NCBI GenBank assembly: GCA_028696715.1
Contig: JAQVGO010000009.1
Coordinates: 1 to 45,022, forward strand
Reading direction: 5' to 3'
DNA: 45,022 nucleotides
Source of the DNA: Bacteroidales bacterium
GTDB taxonomy: Bacteria; Bacteroidota; Bacteroidia; Bacteroidales; F082
Below the pieces are notes generated by a model that was not told the origin of the DNA, did no database searches, and saw only the letters and a program-made list of their open reading frames with translations. Of this stretch, positions 32,461-40,899 are shown one piece after another. Made by a program: the position numbers and the translations under genes. Position 1 is the first letter of the stretch. Each line of letters starts with the position of its first letter.

Positions 32461-33207
32461 ATGAAAAAATTAGTATTGATACGTCACGGACAAAGCACCT
32501 GGAACAAAGAAAACCGTTTTACGGGTTGGACTGACGTGCCCCTTTCGGAGCAGGGTGTTGAGGAGGCAAAAAAAGCCGGCAAATTACTGAAAGAAGAAGG
32601 CTATCGTTTCAAAATTGCCTATACTTCTTACCTTTCACGGGCAATAAAAACACTGTGGCTGGTTTTGGAAGAAATGGATCAGATGTATATTCCGGTACTC
32701 AAAAGCTGGCGGTTGAACGAAAAGCATTATGGTGAACTTCAGGGACTTAACAAAGCCGAAACTGCTGATAAATATGGAGATGAACAAGTGCTGCTCTGGC
32801 GTCGTAGTTTTGATGTGCCCCCACAGCCACTTTCGGAAGAAGATCCCAGAAATCCAGCTAAAGACCCGCGCTTTGCTGATGTTGACCCTAAGAATCTGCC
32901 CATGACCGAATCACTTAAAGAAGTGATCATGCGTATGGTTCCTTACTGGGAAAGTGATATTAAGATAAGTCTGGAAAAGCATGGCGAAATTTTGGTGGCA
33001 GCACACGGCAACAGCTTAAGAGCCCTGGTGATGCACCTCAAAAAGATGAGTGAAGAAGCCATTCTTGCCTTTAATATCCCAACCGGAATACCTTATGTAT
33101 TTGAATTTGATGATGATATGAATCTTCAGAAGGATTATTTTATTGGTGATCCGGAAGAAATCAAAAAGCTGATGGATCAGGTGGCAAAGCAGGCAAGTAA
33201 AAAGTAA
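32461..33207 (+). CDS. gpmA: 2,3-bisphosphoglycerate-dependent phosphoglycerate mutase
   Basis: A 248-residue dPGM that interconverts 3- and 2-phosphoglycerate in glycolysis. The phospho-acceptor is H9 in LIRHGQSTWNKENRFTGWTD, the substrate-binding motif is LNEKHYGELQGLNKAE, and the second His is in AAHGNSLRALV. The length is normal for dPGM and the C-terminal tail (KQASKK) is present. The phosphatase gene follows after about 87 bases, so co-transcription is possible but not certain. Confidence 0.95.
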   Translation: MKKLVLIRHGQSTWNKENRFTGWTDVPLSEQGVEEAKKAGKLLKEEGYRFKIAYTSYLSRAIKTLWLVLEEMDQMYIPVLKSWRLNEKHYGELQGLNKAETADKYGDEQVLLWRRSFDVPPQPLSEEDPRNPAKDPRFADVDPKNLPMTESLKEVIMRMVPYWESDIKISLEKHGEILVAAHGNSLRALVMHLKKMSEEAILAFNIPTGIPYVFEFDDDMNLQKDYFIGDPEEIKKLMDQVAKQASKK

Positions 33208-33294
33208 AAGTATCATACAATTTTTGGATTTCTGATTATTTTGGGAGCCCTAAAATTGTATATTTACCGCCCAAACGACCCCAATAGCGGTGTT

Positions 33295-34011
33295 ATGAAA
33301 AAAAGCTGGGTAATTCCCGACATTCATGGATGTAAAAAAACGCTTCAGGCACTGGTTGAGAATCAAATTAAGCCAGACAAATTTGATGTGCTCTATTTTT
33401 TAGGTGATTTTATTGACCGGGGTCCGGATAGTAAAGGGGTGCTCGATTATCTTATGGGTCTTGAGGCAAAGGAATATCAGATACATTATCTAAAAGGTAA
33501 CCATGAAGATTATTGCATAAAGGCTTGGGAAGAGGATAGGCAGAAAAAGCATTTTTTGGGTATGCGTCGCAAAACGAAAATCCAGAAAGTGTGGGAAACA
33601 CATGGCGGAAAAGAAACGTTGGAAAGTTTTGGTGTGCAGTATGCTTCCGAAATTCCTGAAGCGTATATCAACTGGATGCAAAAGGGACGTTATTATATTG
33701 AGCTGGAGCAACATATTTTGGTACATGCAGGACTGAATTTTAATCTTGACGATCCGCTAACTGATACCAATGCGATGCTTTGGACGCGTGAATTCAGGGT
33801 GGTGCCTGAGAAGATCAGAAACAAGAAAGTGATTCATGGCCATGTTCCTGTTGATTTGGAGTTTATGTATCATGTGATGCAATCCAAAAGTTATCACTTT
33901 ATTGATCTTGATAATGGAGTTTATATGGAAAATCGTGCCGGTTATGGGAATTTAGTGGCTTACGAACTGAATTCGCACGAGCAGCGTATTCAAACCAATA
34001 TTGACAACTAA
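33295..34011 (+). CDS. PPP-family serine/threonine phosphatase-like metallophosphatase
   Basis: A 238-residue calcineurin-like enzyme with all PPP motifs: PDIHG (D9, H11), FLGDFIDRGPDS, LKGNHEDY, HAGLN and IHGHVP. These bind two metals and hydrolyse phosphate monoesters, as in bacterial PrpA/lambda-type phosphatases or diadenosine tetraphosphatase ApaH-like enzymes. The first motif lacks the usual Gly-Asp (it reads IPDIHG), common in bacterial members. The ATG at 33295 is chosen; the frame extends to a TTG at 33241, but the added 18 residues show no family similarity. The small protein gene follows after 12 bases. Confidence 0.87.
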   Translation: MKKSWVIPDIHGCKKTLQALVENQIKPDKFDVLYFLGDFIDRGPDSKGVLDYLMGLEAKEYQIHYLKGNHEDYCIKAWEEDRQKKHFLGMRRKTKIQKVWETHGGKETLESFGVQYASEIPEAYINWMQKGRYYIELEQHILVHAGLNFNLDDPLTDTNAMLWTREFRVVPEKIRNKKVIHGHVPVDLEFMYHVMQSKSYHFIDLDNGVYMENRAGYGNLVAYELNSHEQRIQTNIDN

Positions 34012-34023
34012 AACCAATGTTTT

Positions 34024-34326
34024 ATGGAATTGAGCCCTATTGAGCCTGGTGAAATATCACGTTTGAACAGTTTAAGCTACAATGAATTACATGCCAGGTT
34101 AAAGTTATTTTTATTGGATTTGCTTGAGCACGACTTCGAGCGGTTGTGTGCATTGATGTATCGTCATGATGTTTCCGAAACGCACTTTAATGAAGCTTTA
34201 CATCGCAAAAGTGATGATGAAAGAGCTGATGAAATAGCTACTTTGGTAATTGAGCGCGAAAAACAGAAGTTGGCAACCCGGGCTGCTTATGCCAGGAATA
34301 AACAGCAAAGAACTGATAAAAAATGA
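34024..34326 (+). CDS. Small conserved-looking protein of unknown function
   Basis: A 100-residue soluble protein, mostly helical, with a basic Gln/Arg/Lys tail ([11 protein letters not shown]). No signal peptide, membrane segment or recognised domain. It is translationally linked to its neighbours: 12 bases after the phosphatase stop, and its TGA overlaps the ATG of the ZIP transporter (ATGA). Coupling suggests it is a real protein, perhaps a regulator or partner of either, but I cannot assign it. Confidence 0.65.
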   Translation: MELSPIEPGEISRLNSLSYNELHARLKLFLLDLLEHDFERLCALMYRHDVSETHFNEALHRKSDDERADEIATLVIEREKQKLATRAAYARNKQQRTDKK

Positions 34327-35132
34327 TTTCGGACGAACATGTGCTGATTGCTTTTGGCCTGACTTTGTTTGCAGGCTTATCTACCGGAATAGGGAGTGCC
34401 ATTGCCTTATTGGCCAAGCGTACAAATACCCGCTTTTTGTCTGTGGCACTGGGTTTTTCGGCTGGCGTGATGATTTATGTTTCTTTTGTTGAGATCTTGT
34501 CTAAAGCCCGCATCGAATTAACCGAAGTATATGGCATTCGCGAAGGCTCCTGGTACACTGTTTTAGCCTTTTTTGCCGGTATTTTTGTAATCGGACTGAT
34601 AGATAAATTTATTCCCAGTATCGAAAATCCTCATGAAGTTAAACGCATTGAGGATATGGATCAAATTGATGAGAAGAAGAGAAAGCTGGCCCGCATGGGT
34701 ATTTTCACAGCTTTGGCCATTGGTATTCATAACTTTCCGGAAGGATTGGCAACATTTACAGCAGCATTATCCGATCCTAATCTTGGGATTGCCATTGCAG
34801 TGGCCATCGCCATACATAACATACCTGAAGGAATTGCGGTTTCGGTGCCGGTGTATTATGCTACCGGAAGTCGAAAACGGGCATTCTGGCTTTCGTTTAG
34901 CAGCGGATTGGCCGAACCTATTGGGGCTTTGGTTGGTTACCTCTTACTCATGCCGTTTTTAAGTCCTACTGTATTTGGGGTATTGTTTGCTATGGTAGCC
35001 GGCATAATGGTATTTATTTCGCTGGATGAGTTGCTCCCGGCCGCAGAGGAATATGGCGAACACCATTATTCTATTTATGGGATGATTGCCGGCATGGCAC
35101 TTATGGCTGTTAGCTTATTGTTGTTTCTTTGA
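34323..35132 (+). CDS. ZIP-family metal transporter (ZupT-like)
   Basis: A 269-residue inner-membrane transporter with eight predicted helices. The metal-site helices are clear: [13 protein letters not shown] in helix 4 and [14 protein letters not shown] in helix 5, with the paired HN.PEG motifs of the ZIP family. The cytoplasmic loop between helices 3 and 4 is charged ([20 protein letters not shown]). It would import zinc and perhaps iron or manganese, as ZupT does. It is the last gene of a unit with the small protein and the phosphatase. Confidence 0.92.
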   Translation: MISDEHVLIAFGLTLFAGLSTGIGSAIALLAKRTNTRFLSVALGFSAGVMIYVSFVEILSKARIELTEVYGIREGSWYTVLAFFAGIFVIGLIDKFIPSIENPHEVKRIEDMDQIDEKKRKLARMGIFTALAIGIHNFPEGLATFTAALSDPNLGIAIAVAIAIHNIPEGIAVSVPVYYATGSRKRAFWLSFSSGLAEPIGALVGYLLLMPFLSPTVFGVLFAMVAGIMVFISLDELLPAAEEYGEHHYSIYGMIAGMALMAVSLLLFL

Positions 35133-35162
35133 TCTCCGCTTTATTAGCTGATTAATTTGCCG

Positions 35163-35180
35163 TAAATTTGTTAGCAAATT
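35163..35180 (+). promoter_or_regulatory. -7 box with overlapping dyad before the propeller kinase
   Basis: TAAATTTG at 35163-35170 is an exact -7 box. Its last six bases, AATTTG, form a perfect inverted repeat with CAAATT at 35175-35180 around TTAG. The dyad ends 6 bases before the ATG at 35187, so a protein bound there would block both the promoter and translation start; a weak RNA hairpin is the alternative reading. Confidence 0.45.
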
Positions 35181-35186
35181 GCCATT

Positions 35187-38165
35187 ATGCGGTTCTGGTT
35201 AACGGGTGTGTTTTTGATTGTTATTCTATTGCAAAATGCGATGGCACAAGATCCCGTTTACAGGCAAATTACAGGCCGAAATGGATTGCCCTCTTCGGAG
35301 GTTTATGATGTTTTGCAAGATGAGAAAGGCTATTTGTGGTTTTCGACCGACCATGGATTAGCGCGCTACGACGGCTATCGGTTTATGATTTTTGACGAAA
35401 GTTCCGGACTGCCCGAAAATACCGTTTTTGATCTTGAAATTGATGCTTCAGGCCGGATATGGGTGAATACCATCCGAGGACATTTTGCTTATCTGGTTGA
35501 CGAAAAAGTTGTTGCATTTCCCTATAACCATCTTTTGGATAGTTTGCTGGCTGATTATCCGGGAAATTTTAAAATATTCGACTCCTATCATGTTGACTCA
35601 CTGAATAATCTGCTTATAAATGTGCCGGGAAAGGGGCTCTTGGAAATTAGTGAGGTGGGAAATTATCGTTGGTTGAAAAAACAGGAATTTCAACATTTCT
35701 ATGAGTTAATTTTGTTGGATAACAATAAATTACTCAAGCAAAATGCCACCATCAATGGATCGAATCAGGTCGTGTTTTTTTCTGATAATGACACCTTACA
35801 GTTTGAAATAGAGGAAAACCGGGAGGCTTTTCAACGGTCTGTATGGAGATCGTTGTGGTGTGATCAGGCACTTTTAGTTTCCTTCAACAACAAACTTTAT
35901 CAGATCGACAAGCATGGTCGTATTGAACACAAACTTGAAATGGAGAGTAATATTCACGCTATGATTGTTGATAAGGAGGGTGATTTGTGGGTTGGAACGG
36001 CTTCTAACGGGGTTTATAAATTTTTATCTTCTGACATTTCTGCCAAACCGAAGAATTATTTCTCGAATATTTCAGTTTCGGGATTTTATATAGATAATGA
36101 AAACGGACTGTGGATAACAAGCCTGAATAAAGGGGTTTTTCAAATTCCAATTTTTGGTAATCATTTCTACAGCCGTAAAACAGGTTTTGATTTTGAGAAT
36201 GTGAACGATGTGGTTTCGGAGCTCGACGGCAGTTTGTGGCTTGCACTTAGCCGGGGCAGGCTCGGCCGAATTTCAGCTTCGGGTGAGCAGCATATTTTTC
36301 AGCTTGATACGACAAACGATCTTTATATTGAAGACATTGACTTTGACCATCAATCCAAGGTTTTATGGGTTGGCACCTCTGAAAAAGTGTTTAAAGTAAA
36401 ATGGCTTGGCTTTCAGAGTGAGAAGAAAGCAGAGGTAAAGCACCTTGATTTTTTAAGTCAGGGAGCCAAAAGTGTTTTTTTTAAGGATGAATCAGTTTTA
36501 TTGGGTCATTTTGCCAGCTTTTCGAAAGTTGACAGCGATACTGATTCACTGCTGTACACTGGGTATCAGGATGCGTTCATAGATCGGGTTGAGGATATTA
36601 CACTTATTGGAGATCAGGTTTTTTTGGCTACATTAAACGGGGTTTGGTTATTTCATAATGATACTGTGATGCCTATGGGAGATAAGTTTCCTTTGCTTGG
36701 CTTAAGGGCTACACAGTTAGCCGCTGCAGGCGATACTTTGTTGGTTGGCACCAAAGGAAGCGGATTGTTGATGCTGGCTGACGACAGCCTTAGTCAGTTT
36801 ACTCAGCAGGACGGGCTGGCTTCTAATTCGGTTACGGCAATTGAGGTGCGAGGGAATATGATTTATGTTGGGACGAATACAGGCCTCAGTTTGATTGACA
36901 GAACAGCTATTGGTCAGCAGGGTTTTATTCAGACATTTGATGTTCACTCCGGAATGTTTTCGAATGAGATCAATAACCTTGATTTTTATAATGATCAACT
37001 TTATTTGGCAACTGCTGATGGCTTACAAGTAGTATATGAAGATGCATTTAAGCACTCGGGAATTCATTTGCCAATCTTTATCACCGATGTAATTGTTAGC
37101 CACAATGATTTTCCGTTTGAAAAAAAGATTACACTCCCGTTCACCCAAAACAATATTCAATTGGATTATTTTGCCCTAAGCTTCCGCAACAAAGGCAGGC
37201 AAACTTACCGACATCGCATGTTGGGACTTCAGGATGAGTGGGTTGTGAATCAAAAAACAAGTGCACAGTATCCCTATCTTCCAGCCGGACTTTATGTGTT
37301 TGAAGTAAGTGTGCAAAACGGTGCCGGCGAATGGAATCCGGAACCTGCACGACTGGAAATCGTTATACTGAAACCCTTTTATCTGGAGCTGTGGTTTATT
37401 TTGCTGGCGGCATTGCTGGTTGCGTTGATGATCAGTCTTGTGTTTTTTTGGCGTATCCGGCTGGTAAAACAAAGAAATCAGCTTATTTTCGACCTTAACT
37501 GGTTTCAGCAGGAAGCACTGATCAACCAGATGAATCCCCACTTTTTGTTTAATTCATTGAACACTGTTCATCGTTATGTGCTTCAAAACGATCGGATGGC
37601 ATCGAGCCGGTATCTTACAAAGTTTGCCACCCTGATGAGGAAGATCCTTGATATGTCGCAAGAGAAATCTTTAACGATAGCCAAAGAAGTGGAAGCCTTA
37701 CAGCTTTATCTTGAATTGGAATCAGCACGTTTTAAAGATAAATTTCAGTTTACTGTTCAGGTGGACCCCGACATACCGCAAGAACAGGTGAAGATACCGG
37801 TTTTTATCATACAGCCCATAGTTGAAAACGCAATCTGGCACGGTTTGATGCATAGTGATAAACCAGGCCTGATCGAGATTAATTTTGACCGGATTTCTAC
37901 GTATAATTTAAAAGTGAGCATTCGCGATAATGGTATTGGACGTGAAGAAGCTGAACGACTTAGGGCGTTGAACAAGCCGGATCAAAGAAAATCGCTTGGG
38001 TTAACAATTATTAAACGCAGGATTTCGTTGATCAATATGCAGGAAAAAACAAACATTCAAATCTTGTATAACGATCTCAAATCAGCTGACGGAAGTTGTT
38101 CGGGCACAGAAGTAATCGTATTTTTCCCAAATTTTTTAAAAACATTTTCCCATGGAACCATTTAA
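35187..38165 (+). CDS. Propeller-type sensor kinase (periplasmic reg_prop/Y_Y_Y plus LytS-type kinase)
   Basis: A 992-residue one-membrane-span kinase. After a signal peptide (cleavage near AMAQ) comes a periplasmic propeller of reg_prop repeats, such as GLPSSEVYDVLQDEKGYLWF, GLPENTVFDLEIDASGRIWV and GLASNSVTAIEVRGNMIYVG. A Y_Y_Y domain follows (about 635-725; YRHRMLGLQDEWV, YPYLPAGLYVFEV). A transmembrane helix at about 731-755 leads to a cytoplasmic His_kinase domain with QMNPHFLFNSLNTVHRYVL (H785) and an HATPase with IQPIVENAIWHGL and IRDNGIGREEA. It resembles hybrid systems that sense glycans in Bacteroidetes but lacks fused receiver and DNA-binding parts. The response regulator start overlaps its last 14 bases. 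Confidence 0.92.
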   Translation: MRFWLTGVFLIVILLQNAMAQDPVYRQITGRNGLPSSEVYDVLQDEKGYLWFSTDHGLARYDGYRFMIFDESSGLPENTVFDLEIDASGRIWVNTIRGHFAYLVDEKVVAFPYNHLLDSLLADYPGNFKIFDSYHVDSLNNLLINVPGKGLLEISEVGNYRWLKKQEFQHFYELILLDNNKLLKQNATINGSNQVVFFSDNDTLQFEIEENREAFQRSVWRSLWCDQALLVSFNNKLYQIDKHGRIEHKLEMESNIHAMIVDKEGDLWVGTASNGVYKFLSSDISAKPKNYFSNISVSGFYIDNENGLWITSLNKGVFQIPIFGNHFYSRKTGFDFENVNDVVSELDGSLWLALSRGRLGRISASGEQHIFQLDTTNDLYIEDIDFDHQSKVLWVGTSEKVFKVKWLGFQSEKKAEVKHLDFLSQGAKSVFFKDESVLLGHFASFSKVDSDTDSLLYTGYQDAFIDRVEDITLIGDQVFLATLNGVWLFHNDTVMPMGDKFPLLGLRATQLAAAGDTLLVGTKGSGLLMLADDSLSQFTQQDGLASNSVTAIEVRGNMIYVGTNTGLSLIDRTAIGQQGFIQTFDVHSGMFSNEINNLDFYNDQLYLATADGLQVVYEDAFKHSGIHLPIFITDVIVSHNDFPFEKKITLPFTQNNIQLDYFALSFRNKGRQTYRHRMLGLQDEWVVNQKTSAQYPYLPAGLYVFEVSVQNGAGEWNPEPARLEIVILKPFYLELWFILLAALLVALMISLVFFWRIRLVKQRNQLIFDLNWFQQEALINQMNPHFLFNSLNTVHRYVLQNDRMASSRYLTKFATLMRKILDMSQEKSLTIAKEVEALQLYLELESARFKDKFQFTVQVDPDIPQEQVKIPVFIIQPIVENAIWHGLMHSDKPGLIEINFDRISTYNLKVSIRDNGIGREEAERLRALNKPDQRKSLGLTIIKRRISLINMQEKTNIQILYNDLKSADGSCSGTEVIVFFPNFLKTFSHGTI

Positions 38166-38556
38166 AGTAATTTTGATTGACGACGAACCTGATTCAATTA
38201 TTTCGCTCGAAATTATCCTTCAGGAGTTTTGCGGCGACAAGGTGATTGTTGTTGATAAGGTTCCGATTATTGATAAAGCCTGGGACAGCATCAAAGCAAA
38301 CAAGCCCGACCTGATCTTTCTTGATATTGACATGCCACGCGGCAATGGTTTCGATTTGCTTGAGCGCTTTCCGATTCGTAAGTTCGATGTTATTTTTATC
38401 ACCGCTTACGGTCGCTACGAAGAAAAGGCAAAAATTTATGGAGCGTTTGATTATTTATTAAAACCAATTGATATAGAGGTGCTTAAAAATGTTGTGGAGA
38501 AGTTTGTGGCATACAGAAATTCACAAGGCGCCCCACAGTTTAAACTAAAGATGTAA
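38152..38556 (+). CDS. Receiver-only response regulator
   Basis: A 134-residue protein consisting of a receiver alone: acidic pair D10/D11, phosphoacceptor D58 in LIFLDIDMPRGNGFDL, Thr in ITAYGRYEEKA, and K104 in DYLLKPID. Regulators of LytS-type kinases normally carry a LytTR DNA-binding domain of about 100 residues after the receiver. Here the frame ends after a short tail (YRNSQGAPQFKLKM), and a terminator and the convergent EF-G2 gene start within 75 bases, leaving no room for one. Signalling must therefore pass to another protein. It overlaps the kinase by 14 bases. Confidence 0.9.
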   Translation: MEPFKVILIDDEPDSIISLEIILQEFCGDKVIVVDKVPIIDKAWDSIKANKPDLIFLDIDMPRGNGFDLLERFPIRKFDVIFITAYGRYEEKAKIYGAFDYLLKPIDIEVLKNVVEKFVAYRNSQGAPQFKLKM

Positions 38557-38578
38557 GCACATTTTTTTCAATAAAAAA

Positions 38579-38602
38579 ACCGATATTGTTGTCAATACCG
38601 GT
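38579..38602. terminator. Bidirectional intrinsic terminator
   Basis: ACCGATATTG and CAATACCGGT form a ten-position stem (one A-C mismatch) around TTGT. It is preceded by an A-run and followed by CTTTCTTTT, so it can end transcription of both the receiver gene and the converging EF-G2 gene. Confidence 0.75.
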
Positions 38603-38629
38603 CTTTCTTTTCTCTGAAATGAGAGATTT

Positions 38630-40765
38630 CTATTCTTCCTCTTTCAAGCTTTCTTCGTACTCTTTGAGCAGCTTGGTTTGAACATCACCCGGAACCTGAG
38701 CATATTCAGCAAATTTCATGGAGTAAGTTCCACGTCCCGAAGTGATTGAGCTGAGTGAGGTGCTGTATTTATCCATTTCGGCCAAAGGCACCTTGGCATT
38801 TATAATCTGGTATTTTCCGTCAGAGTCCATTCCCATGATCACTGCGCGACGTCCCTGAAGATCAGTCATACAGGCTCCCATCATGTCTTCCGGCATTCGG
38901 ACTGCGACATCATAAACAGGTTCCATAATCTTAGGGCCAGCATTTTTAAATGCAGTGCTAAAGGCGTGACGACCAGCCAGCTTAAACGAAATTTCATTTG
39001 AATCGACCGGATGCATTTTGCCGTCATAAATGTAAACGATGATATCGCGGGCATACGAACCGGTGAGCGGGCCTTCTTCCATACGTTCCATGATGCCTTT
39101 CAGGATGGCCGGCATAAAACGTGCATCAATTGAACCCCCAACGATACAGTTGGCAAAGATAAGTTTACCACCCCAGCTGAGTTTATGTTCTTCTTTTCCG
39201 CGGACAGGGAAATCAGTAGGATCTTTGTAGCCTTCAAAATAAGGTTGTACCATCAGATGGACTTCGCCAAACTGACCCGCACCACCCGATTGCTTTTTGT
39301 GACGATAGTCGGCCTTGGCTGATTTGGTGATTGTTTCGCGGTATGGGATTTTTGGAGAATAAAACTCCACTTCTAGCTTATAAATATTATCCATGTACCA
39401 TTTAACGGTATTCATATGGTATTCGCCCTGGCATTGCAGGATCAGCTGGCGCAATTCGCGCGAAAGTCCGGCAATAATAGTAGGGTCAGTACGGTGCATA
39501 TCCTGAAGTATGCTGCCCAGCTTTTCGTCTTCCTGTGAATTGGCTGCCTTAACGGCTGTCATAAAAATCGGGTCAGGGAAAACGATGGGTTCGAAACCGG
39601 CATCAGCTGCCTTGGGATCCATCAAGGAGTCGTTTGTACGAATATCTTTTAATTTAATTGTGACGGCAATATCTCCGGCAACAACTTTATCGATTTTCTC
39701 ACGGTTTTTTCCGTTCACAATAAATAGCTGCGAAATCCTTTCTTTGTGATCGCTTCTGGGGTTGATCATGTCTAAACCTTCGGTGATCGTACCACCATAA
39801 ACCTTGATCATCGAAACCTCGCCCAGATGTTGTTCGTTGGCAACTTTAAAAACGAACAGACCTGCAGGGTCGTTAATATTGCAGTTATATTCTTTTCCTG
39901 CTGTAGTTTTTCGTGGGTTAGTGTTGTTGGGAGCCGGGCAACTATGCACGATGAAATCCATCAGGCGATGAACGCCAATGCCATGTTTTACTGCACCACA
40001 CATGATAGGGAAAATTCCACGTTGTACCAATCCCAATCGTACACCTTTACGAGTTTCTTCCAGGCTCAGGCTGTCATTTTCGAAATATTTTTCCATCAGT
40101 TCTTCATCACCTTCGGCGGCATTTTCGACCAACTCTTTGTGAAGACGTTCGGCTTTTGCCATTTCATCTGCAGGAATATCAAGCACTTCAGGAACACCAC
40201 CACCTTGTGGGAATTTCAGCATTTTCATCAGCATCAAGTCAATCACGCTGTCGAAGCCTTCTCCGGCATTTACCGGATATTGAGCTATTGTTGCCTTGTC
40301 GCCAAAATAATCTTTTAACTGACGAACTGCTTCATCAAAATTGGCATTATGATGATCGAGGTGGTTTACAAAAAATACGACCGGTGTATTGGATCGTTCG
40401 GCAAGTTTCCAGGCATTTTCGGTAGTAGCTTCCACGCCAGCCTGACCATTTACTGTCATAATAGCTGTGTCGGCAACAGTTGTTGCAGCCAGGATATCAC
40501 CGGCAAAATCGCTAAAACCCGGAGCATCGAGTATGTTTATCTTTTTGTCCTCGTGCAGGGAGTGCAAAAGGCTGAGGTGAACAGAAATCTGGCGATCCAA
40601 TTCAATTTGTCTGTAATCGGAAGTGGAGTTTTTATCATCCACGCTTCCTTTGCGGTTAATAACTTTACCTTCGAAGAGCATATTCTCAGCCAAGGTCGTT
40701 TTGCCGGATTTTGCAGCGCCAATCAAGGCGACATTCCGAATTTCGTCTGTTTGGTAAACCTTCAT
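38630..40765 (-). CDS. fusA2: EF-G2, elongation factor G paralogue without catalytic GTPase His
   Basis: A 711-residue EF-G with all five domains, including HKKQSGGAGQFGEVHL in domain IV. The G domain is altered: the P-loop is GAAKSGKT (16-23). The DxxG motif reads DAPGFSDF, with Phe84 in place of the catalytic His of DTPGH. The base-specificity motif reads NHLD (134-137) instead of NKMD. These substitutions match the Bacteroidetes EF-G2 class; the Bacteroides thetaiotaomicron member is known to support translation in carbon limitation without GTP hydrolysis. It should slow or sustain elongation under starvation. The ATG at 40765 is chosen over a TTG nine codons upstream. A good promoter precedes it. 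Confidence 0.92.
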   Translation of the reverse strand: MKVYQTDEIRNVALIGAAKSGKTTLAENMLFEGKVINRKGSVDDKNSTSDYRQIELDRQISVHLSLLHSLHEDKKINILDAPGFSDFAGDILAATTVADTAIMTVNGQAGVEATTENAWKLAERSNTPVVFFVNHLDHHNANFDEAVRQLKDYFGDKATIAQYPVNAGEGFDSVIDLMLMKMLKFPQGGGVPEVLDIPADEMAKAERLHKELVENAAEGDEELMEKYFENDSLSLEETRKGVRLGLVQRGIFPIMCGAVKHGIGVHRLMDFIVHSCPAPNNTNPRKTTAGKEYNCNINDPAGLFVFKVANEQHLGEVSMIKVYGGTITEGLDMINPRSDHKERISQLFIVNGKNREKIDKVVAGDIAVTIKLKDIRTNDSLMDPKAADAGFEPIVFPDPIFMTAVKAANSQEDEKLGSILQDMHRTDPTIIAGLSRELRQLILQCQGEYHMNTVKWYMDNIYKLEVEFYSPKIPYRETITKSAKADYRHKKQSGGAGQFGEVHLMVQPYFEGYKDPTDFPVRGKEEHKLSWGGKLIFANCIVGGSIDARFMPAILKGIMERMEEGPLTGSYARDIIVYIYDGKMHPVDSNEISFKLAGRHAFSTAFKNAGPKIMEPVYDVAVRMPEDMMGACMTDLQGRRAVIMGMDSDGKYQIINAKVPLAEMDKYSTSLSSITSGRGTYSMKFAEYAQVPGDVQTKLLKEYEESLKEEE

Positions 40766-40813
40766 ATATAAAATGCTGTTAAAATTGTTCAACTATTTTT
40801 CGAAACAGGCCTG

Positions 40814-40844
40814 CAAATCTAAGCATTTCAGCATTATAAACAAA
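40814..40844 (-). promoter_or_regulatory. Promoter of fusA2
   Basis: On the minus strand TTTG (40844-40841) is followed after exactly 19 bases by TAGATTTG (40821-40814), continuing into CA. It fits the Bacteroidetes consensus fully. The leader would be about 40 bases. Confidence 0.72.
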
Positions 40845-40865
40845 TACCAACCCTTATTTATAATG
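40832..40865. repeat. Nine-base inverted repeat around the fusA2 -33 element
   Basis: CATTATAAA (40832-40840) and TTTATAATG (40857-40865) are perfect reverse complements with a 16-base spacer that contains the -33 TTTG. It may be an operator for a dimeric regulator of fusA2, or, as RNA, a weak AT-rich 3' hairpin for the sugar kinase gene, which ends at 40900 on the same strand. Confidence 0.5.
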
Positions 40866-40899
40866 ATGACAATTAAGGTTATTTAGGTATCATTAACAC

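Noticed and set aside
33241-33294. Upstream TTG start of the PPP-type phosphatase
   Set aside because: The first metal motif is normally within about ten residues of the N-terminus; the ATG at 33295 satisfies this and the extension adds no similarity.
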